A stretch of 56,249 bases of DNA, from positions 1 through 56,249 of the forward strand of contig NZ_JAMZIE010000010.1 in the NCBI RefSeq assembly GCF_024178165.1. Direction: 5' to 3'. This document shows positions 8,487 through 19,500 of this stretch, in pieces (position 1 is the stretch's first letter; each line of letters starts with the position of its first letter). The translations under genes and the position numbers were made by a program. The notes under the pieces were generated by a model. That model made no database searches. It was not told the origin of the DNA and saw only the letters and a list, made by a program, of their open reading frames with translations. This stretch comes from Halohasta salina (GTDB lineage: Archaea; Halobacteriota; Halobacteria; Halobacteriales; Haloferacaceae).

Positions 8487-9553
8487 CGGCGGCCTCCGAG
8501 CGTTCGTTCGAGCCGACTGCGGCCGCTCCGAAGCGGTGCGGTCGTGTCGACGAACAGCCAGTAGACCAGCGACAGCGGCAGAATGCTGGTTCCGACCGTC
8601 GAGATCGCCGCGATCAGCGGGTGAATCCCGTGAAGTCGGGTGATGAGCTTGCCCGGCAGGACTGCTGGGTAGGGGTGCATCCGAATACTGGTCGCGTGTG
8701 GCCCTGTGGTCTCCTGTGCCGGAATCCGGGTGTCGATCGTCCGCGTCGACGATTCGAAGGGATGCCACGGAAGCCAGCCCATGGCTTCCGCTGACGGTTG
8801 GCTGTCGACAGCCGTGCCCGACTCCGGCGATATCCGAACGATCTCCATGCCATCGGTCTCGGTCACGACGTGCGCGAACGGTGATTTCGTCATCTGGAGC
8901 GAGATCGATTCGGTTGCCGACTCGCCGACGGTCAGCGTCGACGGGATGGGCGTCGGCTGCTCGGTGACGGTGTAGACTTCCGTCTCCTGGACGGCCCCCA
9001 GCGAGACGAAGACGACACCCGAAACGAACACCAACACCACGACCGGGAGGACGATCTCCCGGCTTCGCAGGACGTGTGTCCGGGTACGTCGTCTGTCGGA
9101 GCTCGAACCGCCGACCAGGAGGTAGCCAGCGAGTGTGCCGACGACGACATACCAGTAGCTCGTGATCGTCCCGAGTAGCGTTCCGAGGTATGGGATGACG
9201 ACCACACTGTTGCCGACCGTCAGCAGTTTCCCCGAGACGTCGGACGGCTTGACGAGGGGGTAGCCCGATGCCTGGTCGGTCGAGGGGTTGCCGTCGCCCT
9301 TGGTGACGATGCCGTCGGGGGTGACCTGTGTCGCCCGGTGGGTCACGTACGTTGCCCGTTCCTCGGAGTAGAAGGTGATGATGTCGCCCGGTTGCACCGT
9401 CCCGACCGGGACGAGAACGTACCCCTCGTTGGTGTCGATCGTCGGCGACATGCTGTCCGAGGAGACATACGAGATCTGAAGGGGTGCACCGGCTGGCACA
9501 GCGATCGCTATGAGGATCAACAGCCCGATAGCGATGCCAGCCTTGTGTATCAT
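8483..9553 (-). CDS. SipW-type signal peptidase I (S26B)
   Basis: The 356-residue protein has an N-terminal membrane anchor (about 7-25). The S26 catalytic boxes follow in order: SSDSMSPT with nucleophile Ser34, VTHR with His72, and KGDGNPS with Asp87. This is the archaeal/ER-type Ser-His-Asp arrangement. Two more membrane segments (about 115-148 and 165-190) and a long extracellular tail with a final membrane helix make it larger than housekeeping signal peptidases. The frame overlaps the next gene by ATGA. The likely role is dedicated maturation of the exported protein encoded immediately upstream. Confidence 0.88.
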   Translation of the reverse strand: MIHKAGIAIGLLILIAIAVPAGAPLQISYVSSDSMSPTIDTNEGYVLVPVGTVQPGDIITFYSEERATYVTHRATQVTPDGIVTKGDGNPSTDQASGYPLVKPSDVSGKLLTVGNSVVVIPYLGTLLGTITSYWYVVVGTLAGYLLVGGSSSDRRRTRTHVLRSREIVLPVVVLVFVSGVVFVSLGAVQETEVYTVTEQPTPIPSTLTVGESATESISLQMTKSPFAHVVTETDGMEIVRISPESGTAVDSQPSAEAMGWLPWHPFESSTRTIDTRIPAQETTGPHATSIRMHPYPAVLPGKLITRLHGIHPLIAAISTVGTSILPLSLVYWLFVDTTAPLRSGRSRLERTLGGRR

Positions 9554-9597
9554 GGGATGGGAAGTGGGGAACGCAAGCGGTCGGAGTCGCGGTTCAG

Positions 9598-9640
9598 GTC
9601 CGGATTACGACGGGCTTAAGTCCGGATTACGACGGGCTTA
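9598..9640. repeat. Tandem 21-bp duplication at the DUF1102 gene end
   Basis: A 21-bp unit starting GTCCGGATTACG occurs at 9598-9618 and again, identical, at 9620-9640. The unit contains the TAA stop codon of the DUF1102 gene. This looks like a recent slippage duplication. It has no effect on the protein. Confidence 0.9.
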
Positions 9641-10228
9641 GGCCCCGCCTTCGACGGTGTCATCGATGCTGAAGCCGAGGGTGCCCGAGAGGTCGGCGTC
9701 CGGTCCAAGCAGGTCCGAACTGTGGCCCGTATCGACGGTGACAACCACGTAGTAGGCGGTGTTCGCCGGGGCCTCCCAGGATGCGGTCGCCCCCGAGGCG
9801 CTGATCGTGTCGACGAGCGCGCCGCTGCCGTCGTAGACCTCGAATTTGAGGTTGTCCTCGGTGGTGGCATCAGAGGTGTTGGCCCGGTATTCGGTGTTGA
9901 TCACGTGGGACTCGACGTCGTTGTTCGTGATCATGAACGCCTGTGAGTTGGTCGGGTCGGCCGGATTGCCCAACTCGAAGAGGGCGTTGGTGTTCGCGCC
10001 ACCTGCTGTGCCCGCGGTGAAGTCGATGCCGAGTTGGCCCTCGCCGTCCTGGAACACCAGGTCGCCGGAGGTGCCATCGGTGAGTCCGAGCAGTCCGGCC
10101 TCGTCAGCGACGACGTCTACGTTTGCTTGCCGGTCGACCTGTGCGGTGGTGAACGCACTCGTTCCGACGGAAACCCCTGCAACAAGGAGAATGCCCGCCA
10201 CGAGCAGCGTTTTCGTAAGTTGTGACAT
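9638..10228 (-). CDS. DUF1102-type exported protein, TasA/archaeal bundling-pilin-like
   Basis: The 196-residue protein begins with a hydrophobic signal segment (about 7-25, LLVAGILLVAGVSVGTSAF). It is followed by AFTTAQVDRQANVDV, the style of signal processed by SipW-type peptidases in TasA/CalY-like proteins. The rest is an acidic beta-rich domain (ESHVINTEYRANTS, AYYVVVTVDTG). DUF1102 proteins of haloarchaea share the fold class of TasA and archaeal bundling pilins; that relation is family knowledge, not shown by sequence here. The gene is first in the surface operon. Its promoter has a TATA element (about 10254-10269 on the minus strand) with paired operators directly upstream. Confidence 0.75.
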   Translation of the reverse strand: MSQLTKTLLVAGILLVAGVSVGTSAFTTAQVDRQANVDVVADEAGLLGLTDGTSGDLVFQDGEGQLGIDFTAGTAGGANTNALFELGNPADPTNSQAFMITNNDVESHVINTEYRANTSDATTEDNLKFEVYDGSGALVDTISASGATASWEAPANTAYYVVVTVDTGHSSDLLGPDADLSGTLGFSIDDTVEGGA

Positions 10229-10267
10229 TACATACTGTTCGAGACGCGTAACACGTATAAATATAAG

Positions 10268-10306
10268 CTAACTGATAAGTTAGTAAACGGGTTACCGACT
10301 GGTAAG
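10268..10306 (-). promoter_or_regulatory. Paired CTWAC-N6-GTWAG operator upstream of DUF1102
   Basis: The proximal site is CTAAC-TGATAA-GTTAG (10268-10283) and the distal site is GTTAC-CGACTG-GTAAG (10291-10306), with a 23-bp offset. The proximal edge touches the TATA element of the DUF1102 promoter and lies 40 bp from the start codon. This suits an activator bound just upstream of TFB/TBP. Confidence 0.7.
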
Positions 10307-10434
10307 TACTGTTGTGTGGAGCGTCCCATAGCTCGCTTCTCACGGCCCCGATAGCCGAATCGTATCGATTCTCGACTCGAAGGTGCGTATTTTGCAGGTA
10401 GTTTTATATTTATACGAAACAAATGTCAGGTGTA

Positions 10435-10671
10435 ATGACCTCAGACGAACCCGCTTCAAGTGGAATCGCACAGGAAGTAGACGAGAGCGGCCTCGGTCCG
10501 GCAGGATTGGCCTCGATCGGGTCGGTTGCCCTCGCGCTGTACTACTACTACGTCCGTGGCGACGAACAGCGCGGGCAGTTTGTCGGCCTGTGGCCAGCAA
10601 CAATCATCGGGATGGCGACGTACCTCAAGCTGGAGCAGGTGAGACAACAGCTGACCGAAACCGACGACTGA
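10435..10671 (+). CDS. Small membrane protein, 78 aa
   Basis: A strong TATA-like run (GTTTTATATTTAT, 10401-10413) puts the expected transcript start close to the ATG at 10435, so I prefer that leaderless start over the ATG at 10423. The product has one or two hydrophobic stretches (GLASIGSVALALYYYYV and GLWPATIIGMATYL) and a charged C-terminus. It resembles short uncharacterised haloarchaeal membrane proteins. It is transcribed away from the DUF1102 gene. Function unknown. Confidence 0.65.
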   Translation: MTSDEPASSGIAQEVDESGLGPAGLASIGSVALALYYYYVRGDEQRGQFVGLWPATIIGMATYLKLEQVRQQLTETDD

Positions 10672-10721
10672 TCAGGAGAGCCCGACAGTTGCTCCGTTCG
10701 CAACCCCGGCTCTGAAAAGAA

Positions 10722-12698
10722 TCACCGGACGGGCTTCCGGACATCGAGCTTTTTTTGACGGCTTGTCTCCGTCTGATCGCGCTCAACGTAGCCGGTGACG
10801 TCTTCCTGGAACCCGACGTAGTTCGTGAGACGTCCCGCCTCGTCGGTAATCGGCGCAATCGTGAGCCGGTTCCAGAACGGCGTGCCGTCCCGCCGGTAGT
10901 TCCGGATGATTTCGGTGATCGGCTCCTCGTCTTGGATTGCGGTCCGGATCCTGTCGACGGTGTCTCGGTCGGTGCCCGGACCCTGCATGAACCGACAGTT
11001 CTGCCCGAGGATCGTTGATTCGGCGTACCCCGTCTGCTCACAGATCGTCTCATTGACATAGATGAGTGGGTTGTCATCCTGATGCGGGTCACTGATCGTG
11101 ATTCCGATCGGCGCGTTATCTATCGCCCGTGTCTTTCGCCGTAGTTCGGCGGTTCGGCGAACTCGATCTGTAATATCATGCGCGATGATGAGATGTTGGT
11201 CCGGGACGATGTTCGCGGTGGCGGCGTACTCGATGATCCGCTCTCGACCAGCTGCATCTAGGACCGTCACCGTATCCCGCACAGTACCCTCCGTTGTCAA
11301 CGTCTCCCAGCGGGCCTCGAAGTCGATGCTATCGGGGACGATATCGGAGAGCGACCGGCCGCGAAGCTCCGTTTTTGGAAGGTCGTACAGCGTCGAGGCG
11401 GTTTCGTTTGTATCGAGAATCCGAGCGTCGCCGTCGGTGATTACCATCGCCTCGTTGGACTCTTCGAAGGCGGCATGGTACTGATCGCGAGCCCGCGTGA
11501 GCTCGGGCAGTTGGCTGTCAGCCGGGGTCGACTCGGCAGACGATCCCGTGATATGTGGCACCGAGAGCGTCATCGTTGTTCCATCCTCGCAGACCGTCGA
11601 CTCGACGCTGCCGCCGTGGGTGGTGGCGATCCAGTGGACGAGCCAGAGGCCAAGGCCACTGCCGTGGACGAGCGGCGTTTCGGCCCCGTGTTCGAGTACC
11701 TCCCGTTCCTGTTTCGGGAGTCCCGGCCCGTCGTCAGTGACCTGAACGACGACATCGGTCGGCGTCCGGTCGACTGAAACCGCAACGATTGGCCGTGTCC
11801 CGGCGTGTTTGGCCGCGTTTTCGATCAGTTCCGAGAGTGCCTGTTCGAAGCTCGGACGGACGGCTGTCGTGACCTCGTCTTCGGCGTCGACGGTGACGGA
11901 TACGGCTGGGGTAGCCTCCTCGACGGTGCTGGCGACACAGGTGGCAAGCGAGCCGATATCGGTCGGCTCTCGGGGTGCCGTCTGATCGAGAACCGACTCC
12001 AGATCGCGGGCCGTCTCGCCCAACTCGATGAGTTCGTCCATCTCCTTCAGTACCCGGTCACAGTGGCTGTCGTCGTCCAACTGATCGGCCGCCAGCTGCG
12101 CGTGACCCCGAATGATGGTCATACTGTTCCGGAGATTGTGCCGAAGCACCCGGTTGAGAACGGTTGTCAGATTGGACTGGTTGCGGAGTTGCTGTTCCTT
12201 TCGGTCGCATTCGAGTTCGTGTCCCAACACTCGCGCAAGGAGGTCGCCGAACAACAGCTCGGCGTCATCGAACGGCTCGGTTCGTGGCTCTTCGGCAACG
12301 AAACAGACCGTCCCGTACTGTGCGTCGTCGACGACGACCGGCGTGCCGAGATAGCAGTGACAGCCGAACGACTGGTAGCCCGGATCGTCGGTCTCCCCCT
12401 GCGCCGGAATATCGTGGAGCGCGACCTGTGTTTCGCCTTCGACCGTTCGTCGACAGTAGGTCGCAGAGAGATCACGAGGGGTGTGCTCCGGAACGCCCTC
12501 GGGAAGCTCCGTGGTGACGACGGGATCCCAACGGTCGGTGTGCTCGTCGGTCACCGCGAGGTAGCCGAAATCGGCCCCCAGATACGCCACCCCGAGGTCG
12601 AGTACGTCGGATACTTTCTCCTGGATCGGTGTCTCTCGACGAACGATCTCGTTGAGGCGCGTGCGTACGGTGGTCGCCGTGAGTTGGGTGTCGGACAT
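10722..12698 (-). CDS. GAF-histidine kinase-PAS-LOV hybrid sensor
   Basis: The 658-residue soluble kinase has a GAF domain (about 20-165) and a HisKA-like region with VLRHNLRNSMTII (phospho-accepting His187). The ATPase domain (about 250-385) has N-box ELIENAAKHAG, DDGPGLP and GSGLGLWLV. A PAS domain (about 400-510) follows, then a C-terminal LOV domain (about 521-645). The LOV core is GQNCRFMQG with adduct-forming Cys568, followed by NYRRDGTPFWN and NYVGFQEDVT. These are the flavin-binding residues of blue-light LOV receptors. Sensors placed after the kinase core are unusual. It lies 65 bp downstream of the transducer gene in the same direction. Light control of the partner pathway is inferred. 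Confidence 0.9.
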   Translation of the reverse strand: MSDTQLTATTVRTRLNEIVRRETPIQEKVSDVLDLGVAYLGADFGYLAVTDEHTDRWDPVVTTELPEGVPEHTPRDLSATYCRRTVEGETQVALHDIPAQGETDDPGYQSFGCHCYLGTPVVVDDAQYGTVCFVAEEPRTEPFDDAELLFGDLLARVLGHELECDRKEQQLRNQSNLTTVLNRVLRHNLRNSMTIIRGHAQLAADQLDDDSHCDRVLKEMDELIELGETARDLESVLDQTAPREPTDIGSLATCVASTVEEATPAVSVTVDAEDEVTTAVRPSFEQALSELIENAAKHAGTRPIVAVSVDRTPTDVVVQVTDDGPGLPKQEREVLEHGAETPLVHGSGLGLWLVHWIATTHGGSVESTVCEDGTTMTLSVPHITGSSAESTPADSQLPELTRARDQYHAAFEESNEAMVITDGDARILDTNETASTLYDLPKTELRGRSLSDIVPDSIDFEARWETLTTEGTVRDTVTVLDAAGRERIIEYAATANIVPDQHLIIAHDITDRVRRTAELRRKTRAIDNAPIGITISDPHQDDNPLIYVNETICEQTGYAESTILGQNCRFMQGPGTDRDTVDRIRTAIQDEEPITEIIRNYRRDGTPFWNRLTIAPITDEAGRLTNYVGFQEDVTGYVERDQTETSRQKKLDVRKPVR

Positions 12699-12763
12699 CG
12701 GTGGTTGCCTGTGTTACTGCAGTTCGGTCAGCTCTCGTTCCCGGTGATCCGGACGGTGGTCGA

Positions 12764-14977
<2,214 letters not shown>

Positions 14978-15013
14978 GTTATGAAGTGGGGAGTTAATAT
15001 ATATAATAAACCG

Positions 15014-15052
15014 GTTTCAATTAGGTAAGTAACCGACTAACTTTGCGGTTAG
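15014..15052 (-). promoter_or_regulatory. Paired CTWAC-N6-GTWAG operator upstream of the transducer gene
   Basis: The proximal site is the imperfect GTTTC-AATTAG-GTAAG (15014-15029) and the distal site is the perfect CTAAC-TTTGCG-GTTAG (15037-15052). The offset is 23 bp. The proximal edge lies 37 bp from the transducer start codon, next to the BRE/TATA region. The geometry matches the DUF1102 promoter. Confidence 0.65.
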
Positions 15053-15071
15053 CGGGGTGTACACGGCCACG

Positions 15072-15110
15072 CTTACGCTGCGGTAAGTCGGCCGCTAACA
15101 TCGTGGTTAG
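15072..15110 (+). promoter_or_regulatory. Paired CTWAC-N6-GTWAG operator facing the phosphorelay operon
   Basis: The distal site is CTTAC-GCTGCG-GTAAG (15072-15087) and the proximal site is CTAAC-ATCGTG-GTTAG (15095-15110). The offset is 23 bp, and an AATTTTA element follows at about 15117. With the pair at 15014-15052 this forms a 97-bp array of four palindromes between divergent genes. Confidence 0.7.
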
Positions 15111-15185
15111 CGAGCAATTTTACACCCCATTACGGTACGGATATCCGAACTATATGAGTACCTCCCGTTACACTGGAGTCGCCTG

Positions 15186-15650
15186 ATGGGATACGGTGAC
15201 AGCTCCGCACAATCGCTTCGGACACTCCAGGTACTCTTCGTTGGCGCGCCACCGATTAATCTCCAAGCCGCGTGTGATAGCTCCTGCAGTCGACCGGTCG
15301 ACATCGAGATCGTCACCGACGGCAAGACGGCGATCCAACGGCTCGCCGACTCCAGCGAATCACCGGTCGACCACACGGATCCTGATCTCGTTTTGTTGCA
15401 GTGTGACTTCGAGTTACCCGACGGGCTGACAGTTCTCCATGCGATCAAGTCCAGCCCACGTCTCGAGACGGTGCCCGTGGTCGTACTCGATCCCGACGAG
15501 GACGCCGAGATAACGTACAGCACCGGCGGCAACGCACACGTTAAAACACCACAAACGGTAGCGGAGTACACTGATCTCATCGACTCTGTCGGGCAGTTCT
15601 GGTTCGAGTGGGCACAGTACCCGGCAGAGTCCTTATATTCTGATACGTAG
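15186..15650 (+). CDS. Degenerate response-regulator receiver
   Basis: The 154-residue protein has the overall shape of Rcp1-like single-domain receivers (VLFVGAPP, DPDLVLLQCDFELPDG, VKTPQTVAEYTDLIDSVGQFW). The acidic pair after the first strand is missing (VGAPP instead of VEDNP), and the phospho-Asp region reads LLQCDFELP instead of LLDLNLP. Only the Lys near the end (VKTP) is normal. It is therefore probably a pseudo-receiver that works by protein contact rather than phosphorylation. It is the first gene of the phosphorelay, 4 bp before the HxlR fusion. Confidence 0.78.
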   Translation: MGYGDSSAQSLRTLQVLFVGAPPINLQAACDSSCSRPVDIEIVTDGKTAIQRLADSSESPVDHTDPDLVLLQCDFELPDGLTVLHAIKSSPRLETVPVVVLDPDEDAEITYSTGGNAHVKTPQTVAEYTDLIDSVGQFWFEWAQYPAESLYSDT

Positions 15651-15654
15651 AAGT

Positions 15655-16554
15655 ATGAGTATGACAGATTTTCATGCACGCGAGACGCCGGTGGTTCCGG
15701 ACTCGCTTCTCGACAGCGTCTCCTTGCTCTCGAAGAAGTGGCATCCGGCGGTCATCCGGTGTCTGTCAGTCGACGATGGCATGGGGTTTAGCGACCTCGA
15801 ACGCCGACTCGATGGCGTCTCGGCGAAGGTGCTAACCGACGCACTGGATGAACTCCAGGAATACGAAATCATCGAGCGTCGAGAGATCAGCCAAAGCCCG
15901 CTGCGGGTCAACTACACGCTGACCGAACGGGGCGAAGAACTCGATGCCGTAATCGAATCGCTTGCCGACTGGGGCGAAACCCATCTCGCCGAGCCGGAGA
16001 CCGAACAGGTCGTGTTGGTCGCCGACGACAACAAGCGCGTCAACACGATGCACACGGCGTGGCTGGAAGACGACTACACTGTTCGGACAGCCACTGACGG
16101 CGAGGAGACGCTCCGAAGTCTCGACACCGATGTCGACGTCGTCGTTCTCGACCGACGAATGCCGGGACTCTCCGGCGACGAAGTACTCGACTGGATTCGC
16201 TCTCAGCGGTACGACATCCGCGTCGTTGTGGTGACCTCCGAAGACGTCGACCTCGAGCTTCTCGATATGGGGTTCGACGAGTACCTCACCAAACCCGTCC
16301 GCCAGGATGAACTGCGATCGGTGGTTGCGGACCTCTTCGAACGCCGAGCCTACGATGCGCAGCTCCAGGAGTATCTCGGGCTTCGCTCGAAGCTCGGACT
16401 GCTGCGGGCCGAGTATCCCGACGAAACGCTCGAAACACACGAGTTGTATCAACGGCTTCGAGACCGGCTTGCGGATCTCGAACCGACCGAGGAGACGTTC
16501 GACGAGATCGACAGCGAGATACTCGAACGCGTGTCGACGGGGACCCCACAATGA
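15655..16554 (+). CDS. HxlR winged-helix / receiver / HalX fusion regulator
   Basis: The 299-residue protein joins three parts. Residues about 15-112 are an HxlR-type winged helix (LLSKKWHPAVIRCLS, FSDLERRLDGVSAKVLTDALDELQE, INYTL-like wing with LTERGEEL). Residues about 118-222 are a receiver with acidic pair Asp124/Asp125, phospho-Asp166 in VVVLDRRMPG, Thr194 and Lys213. Residues about 225-295 are a HalX-type helical domain. HalX normally follows receivers without a DNA-binding domain, so the added HxlR part turns it into a likely phospho-controlled transcription factor. It overlaps the giant kinase gene by ATGA. It is the best local candidate to bind the paired operators. Confidence 0.88.
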   Translation: MSMTDFHARETPVVPDSLLDSVSLLSKKWHPAVIRCLSVDDGMGFSDLERRLDGVSAKVLTDALDELQEYEIIERREISQSPLRVNYTLTERGEELDAVIESLADWGETHLAEPETEQVVLVADDNKRVNTMHTAWLEDDYTVRTATDGEETLRSLDTDVDVVVLDRRMPGLSGDEVLDWIRSQRYDIRVVVVTSEDVDLELLDMGFDEYLTKPVRQDELRSVVADLFERRAYDAQLQEYLGLRSKLGLLRAEYPDETLETHELYQRLRDRLADLEPTEETFDEIDSEILERVSTGTPQ

Positions 16555-19500
16555 GTACCGACACGCGTACCCATGCAGTTGGAGACGCCACAGCCGAGGA
16601 CGTTATCGGTCGCGTCGACGAGGCGATCTGTGCGTTCGACACCGACTGGCAGATCACCTTCGTCAACGACCGGGCGGCGAGGCTGCTGGATCACACACCC
16701 GGGGAACTGCTCGGCACAGCACTCTGGGATGTGATGCCGAATGCCGACGAAACGGCTGTCGGCGAGCAGTTCCGTGAGGCGATGTCGACAAGAACCCCCA
16801 CGCGGTTCGACCAGTACATCGAGGCACTCGACCGCCGGTTCGACGTTCGTATCTATCCCGACGAAGTGGGAGCGACAGCGTGGTTTGATGATATCACCGA
16901 CGAACGGAGCGCGCACGAAACGACGGCTGATCTCCACAACGACGCCCTCGAAGCGTTTCAAGAGATCGCAACCGACGACGACCGCTCGCTCGACGAGCGG
17001 ATCGACGCGGTGCTCGAACTCGGCTGTGCGCATTTGGGACTCGACATCGGGATTCTCTCGGCGGTCGAGGATACCGAGTACACCGTCGAAGGGGTCGACG
17101 CAGCCGACGACAGCATTCAGCCGGGTGAGCAGTTCGATCTCGGCGAGACCTTTTGTGATCACGTCGTCGACAGCGGTGAACTCGTGGCAGTGACCGACGC
17201 CAGCGACTGTAACCTGGCCGAGCATCCGGCCTACGAAGCCCAGGGCCTCGAAGCGTACATCGGGACACCGGTGATCGTCGACGGCGAGCAGTACGGCACG
17301 CTCAACTTTTCACAGGCGGCTCCACGCGAGCAGCCGTTTACCGAGAGCGAGCGAACCCTCGTGCGCCTCTTTGCCCAGTGGATCGGTAAGGAACTGAGCC
17401 GAGAGCAGAACAGAAAGCGGGCGGCCGCAAACCGGGACCGACTCCGACAGATCATCGATCTGTTGCCACAGCTGGTGTTCGCCAAAGACAGGGACAACGA
17501 GTATATCCTGGCGAACCAGGCGATCGCAGACGCCTACGGCTCGACTGTCGAGGAGGTCGAAGGCTCGACCGACGCGGATTTCGTCTCCTCGGAAGCCGAA
17601 GCCGAACAGTTCAGACAGGACGACCTCGCCGTAATGGACTCCGGGGAGCCGAAACACATTCCCCAGGAACCACTGACGAAAGCCAACGGCGAGACGGTGA
17701 TGTTGCAGACGATCAAGATCCCGTACGATCCGGTCGACCACGATACGGAGGCGGTGTTGGGTGTCGCAACCGATATCTCAGAGCTGGTCGAACAACGCCA
17801 GGAACTCGAAGAGGCGACACAGCGACTCACCGTTGCGCTGGAGGGGACGAACACGGGCGTCTGGGAGCTGGATATCGAAACCGAAGCCGTGGTATGGACC
17901 GAGTCGATGGCGTCGTTGGTCGGCATCGATCTCGACTCGTTCGGGGGAACGTTCGAAGCCTCTGCGGAGTTCGTCCACCCGGACGATCTACCCGATGTCG
18001 AGCGGGCAATCGACCGAGCTATCGACGAGGAAACGGGATTCCAACAGGAGTACCGTATCGTCAACGCCGACGGTACCCAACGCTGGGTCGAAGCCCGCGC
18101 CGAGCTCGTTGACCGGGCCGACGGCAACCGTCGACTGGTCGGGATCGCGACCGATATCACCGACCGCAAGGAGCGTGACGCCGAGATCGAACTCCAGTCG
18201 GCAGCGATGGAGGCGGCAATGGACGGCATCGCCATTCTCGATGACGACGAGTACGTGTATATGAACCAGGCCCACGCCGACGTCTTCGACTACGACCCCG
18301 AGGAACTGCTCGGCCGGGAGTGGCGCGACCTCTACGGCGACGCGGAGATCGAACGCATCGAAGCCGAGGTGTTTCCGGAACTCGCCGACACCGGATCGTG
18401 GCGTGGCGAAACCATCGGCAAAAAGCGGGATGGCACTCCCGTGCATCAGGATCTCGGTCTCTCACTCTTGGACAGCGGCGAGTTGATCTGTACGAACCGG
18501 GACATCACCGAGCAAAAACAGCGGGAGCAGGAACTCCAGCGACAGCGCAGCCGACTTCGAGCCCTGTTCGATAACTCTCCGGACGGCATTGTGATTCATG
18601 ACGCCGACGGAGCCGTACTCGATGTCAACGAAACCACCGCCGACACGCTTGGCTACGACCGGGAGACACTCATGTCTATGAACGTCGCCGAGTTCGAGGC
18701 AGGGATCGACCGCTCGGAACTCGTCGATATCTGGGCAGCAATGGAGCCAAACGAGACGCTCAAAGTCGAAGGCGAACACCGCCGACAGAACGGCGAGACG
18801 TTCCCCGTCGAGGTGTGGGTGAACAAAGTCGACGTCGGCGGCAACGACCGATATATCGCCGTTGCGCGGGATATCACCGAGCGGAAACAGCGTGAAGCGG
18901 AACTCAGACGGAGCCGGGAGTTTATCGAAGCAGCCCAAGAGAGCGCCAGCATCGGCGGCTGGGAGGTCGACCTCGAAACCGACTCTCTGCGATGGACCGA
19001 CGAGGTCTACCGGATCCACGAGGTGCCGACCGATACAGCGATCGAACTCGGGGACGGATTGGACTTCTATCATCCTGACGACCGCGCCGAGATCGAGGCT
19101 GCCTTCGACCGACTCGTCGAAGAAGGCGAACCATACGACCTCGAACTCCGGATCGTCACCGCCAACGACCGCGTTCGGTGGGTCCGAACAGTCGGCAGCC
19201 CGCAGTTCGATGATGACGGAACTATCACCGGCGCGTTGGGCGTCTTCCAGGACATTACCGACCGCAGGGAACGCGAGGCCGAACTCCGCGAGGTGAAAGA
19301 ACGGCTCGATCTGGCCGTCGAAGGGGCGAATCTCGGTGTCTGGGACTGGGATATGGAGACCGATGCGGTTACGTTCAACGAACAGTGGGCCTCGATACTC
19401 GGCTTCTCGCTAGACGAACTCGAACCGCGACTCGAAACGTGGGAAAACCGCGTTCATCCGGCAGACATGGCCGACGTCGAAGCCCAACTCCAGGCGCATA

